Source: JAYUHK01 sp043767025 (GTDB lineage: Bacteria; Bacteroidota; Bacteroidia; Chitinophagales; Saprospiraceae). Taken from it: a stretch of 7,694 bases of DNA. Position numbers and translations under genes: made by a program. The stretch lies in the NCBI GenBank assembly GCA_043767025.1, contig JAYUHK010000072.1:1-7694 (forward strand), read 5' to 3'. The notes under the pieces were generated by a model. It made no database searches. It had not been told where the DNA came from and saw nothing but the letters and a program-made list of their open reading frames with translations. Below, piece after piece: positions 7,092 through 7,694 of this stretch (the first letter of the stretch is position 1; every line of letters starts with the position of its first letter).

Positions 7092-7532
7092 ATGTTAGAA
7101 GAAATTAACTCACTCAGAAGCAAATACCTCAAAACACAACAAGATTTAAGACTTTTACGCGCCGACACCGAAGCGCAAGCGGAGCAACACCAACTCGAAT
7201 ACCATTCTTTACTGATGGATATTATTGAGGAGTTGGACGCGTTGGAATCTGAAGAAAAAAAAGAAAAATTAAAACCAAATAGTGACATAGATAGAATAGA
7301 AAAATATTTAAAACCGACTAAAAAAATTCTGCGAGAATTGCTCAAAAAACACGGCGTAGAAAAATTCAAATTGCCGTTTTTGCAGTTTTCTCAAAATACA
7401 GATTTTGCCGAAATCGTGTCCGTCGTCCCCAACCAATCGCTTGAAAAAGGCTCGCTCGTCAGCATCGAAAAAGAAGCCTATCGGCAAGGCGACCTTATGT
7501 TTCGCTCCGCGCAAATCATCGTAGTCGGGTAA
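7092..7532 (+). CDS. Short GrpE-like nucleotide exchange factor
   Basis: GrpE proteins dimerise through a long helix and release ADP from Hsp70 (DnaK). This 146-residue protein has the same plan. A highly charged helix occupies about 1-60, a helical segment about 65-88 ends in LKKHGVEKF, and a C-terminal beta domain (about 93-146) runs from FAEIVSVVP through KGSLVSIEKEAYRQGDLMFRSAQIIVVG, close to the GrpE signature pattern of GY..., R.A.V.V. It is shorter than ordinary GrpE (about 180-200 residues), and the FDP..HEA segment after the GV turn is replaced by LQFSQNTDFAEI. No dnaK or dnaJ is in the window, so this is probably not the housekeeping copy. It follows the LysM gene by 19 bases and is likely co-transcribed; the start has no Shine-Dalgarno. 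Family assignment is good; partner Hsp70 unknown. Confidence 0.75.
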   Translation: MLEEINSLRSKYLKTQQDLRLLRADTEAQAEQHQLEYHSLLMDIIEELDALESEEKKEKLKPNSDIDRIEKYLKPTKKILRELLKKHGVEKFKLPFLQFSQNTDFAEIVSVVPNQSLEKGSLVSIEKEAYRQGDLMFRSAQIIVVG

Positions 7533-7536
7533 CTAT

Positions 7537-7569
7537 AAGTTGCCGACACCTTAAAGATGTCGATAACTT
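7537..7569 (+). terminator. Stem-loop after the GrpE-like gene, possible terminator
   Basis: AAGTT (7537-7541) pairs with AACTT (7565-7569), and CGACA (7544-7548) pairs with TGTCG (7558-7562). Between these lie a G-U pair and one mismatch, and a further C-G pair forms near the loop. The structure begins four bases after the stop codon. No T tract follows, so it may be a 3'-end stabilising or processing structure rather than a classical intrinsic terminator. A second perfect hairpin, CTTCG-ATA-CGAAG (7567-7579), overlaps its last three bases. Confidence 0.45.
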
Positions 7570-7585
7570 CGATACGAAGGAATGG

Positions 7586-7621
7586 AGAAAAAATAAGTAG
7601 TTTATTTTAGATAAGTTCTTA
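7586..7621 (+). repeat. Dispersed 36-base direct repeat, copy 2
   Basis: This is the same-orientation partner of 71-106. Here the internal stem AAAATAA (7590-7596) with TTATTTT (7602-7608) is fully Watson-Crick around the loop GTAGT. It lies 53 bases after the stop of the GrpE-like gene. Placement of both copies downstream of coding DNA suggests a 3'-end or intergenic element of this genome. Confidence 0.6.
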
Positions 7622-7694
7622 CACTTAAATAGATGACATTTAATATTCGACATAATTCGTTGATTTTCAATAGTTTATGATGACTCAAAATTAA

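Larger units (their letters stand above)
7533..7694. other. Noncoding tail after the GrpE-like gene
   Basis: These 162 bases contain no credible gene; the longest ATG frames are 15 codons (7633-7680) and 5 codons (from 7677). They hold the hairpins at 7537-7579 and the second repeat copy at 7586-7621. A following gene, if any, starts beyond the window. Confidence 0.6.

Noticed and set aside
7563..7579. Resemblance to a loxP arm (ATAACTTCG followed by an inverted CGAAG).
   Set aside because: Only nine bases match and the 13-base arms and 8-base spacer are absent. A small hairpin explains it.
7633..7680. A 15-codon ATG frame at the right end, as a possible small gene.
   Set aside because: It is too short and AT-rich, has no ribosome binding site, and is not distinguishable from chance.

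Overview
The window looks like chromosomal DNA of a Bacteroidota bacterium, possibly from the Saprospiria/Chitinophagia/Cytophagia side, although the genus cannot be read from it. The signs are a TonB-dependent receptor with an N-terminal carboxypeptidase-D-regulatory-like domain, a promoter of the Bacteroidota form (TTTG ... TAnnTTTG), mostly A-rich start regions without Shine-Dalgarno sequences, and very AT-rich intergenic DNA.

Layout. Bases 1-68 may hold the last codons of an upstream gene. A noncoding stretch follows (69-385). It holds one copy of a 36-base repeat and a convincing promoter for the first full gene. That gene (386-2545, +) encodes a 719-residue outer-membrane TonB-dependent receptor. 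Only 17 bases separate its stop from the stop of a convergent gene (2563-6288, -). This second gene encodes a 1241-residue sensor histidine kinase with about 12 membrane helices and three extracytoplasmic regions. An AT-rich divergent intergenic region (6289-6529) leads to two small genes on the + strand that look like an operon. The first (6530-7072) encodes a zinc-ribbon / coiled-coil / single-helix / LysM membrane protein. The second (7092-7532) encodes a short GrpE-like protein. A hairpin follows, then a second direct copy of the 36-base repeat, then gene-free DNA to the end.

How they may work together. The receptor would import a scarce ligand, and the kinase would sense envelope or extracellular conditions. 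No response regulator lies in the window, so the kinase's target is unknown. The two small genes are the least conventional part: a probable Hsp70 nucleotide-exchange factor sits beside a protein that spans the inner membrane and carries a peptidoglycan-binding LysM domain outside and a metal-binding knuckle inside. A chaperone module tied to the cell wall is the best candidate here for something little described, but that is inference from two genes. No tRNA, rRNA, CRISPR array, transposase or integrase is visible.
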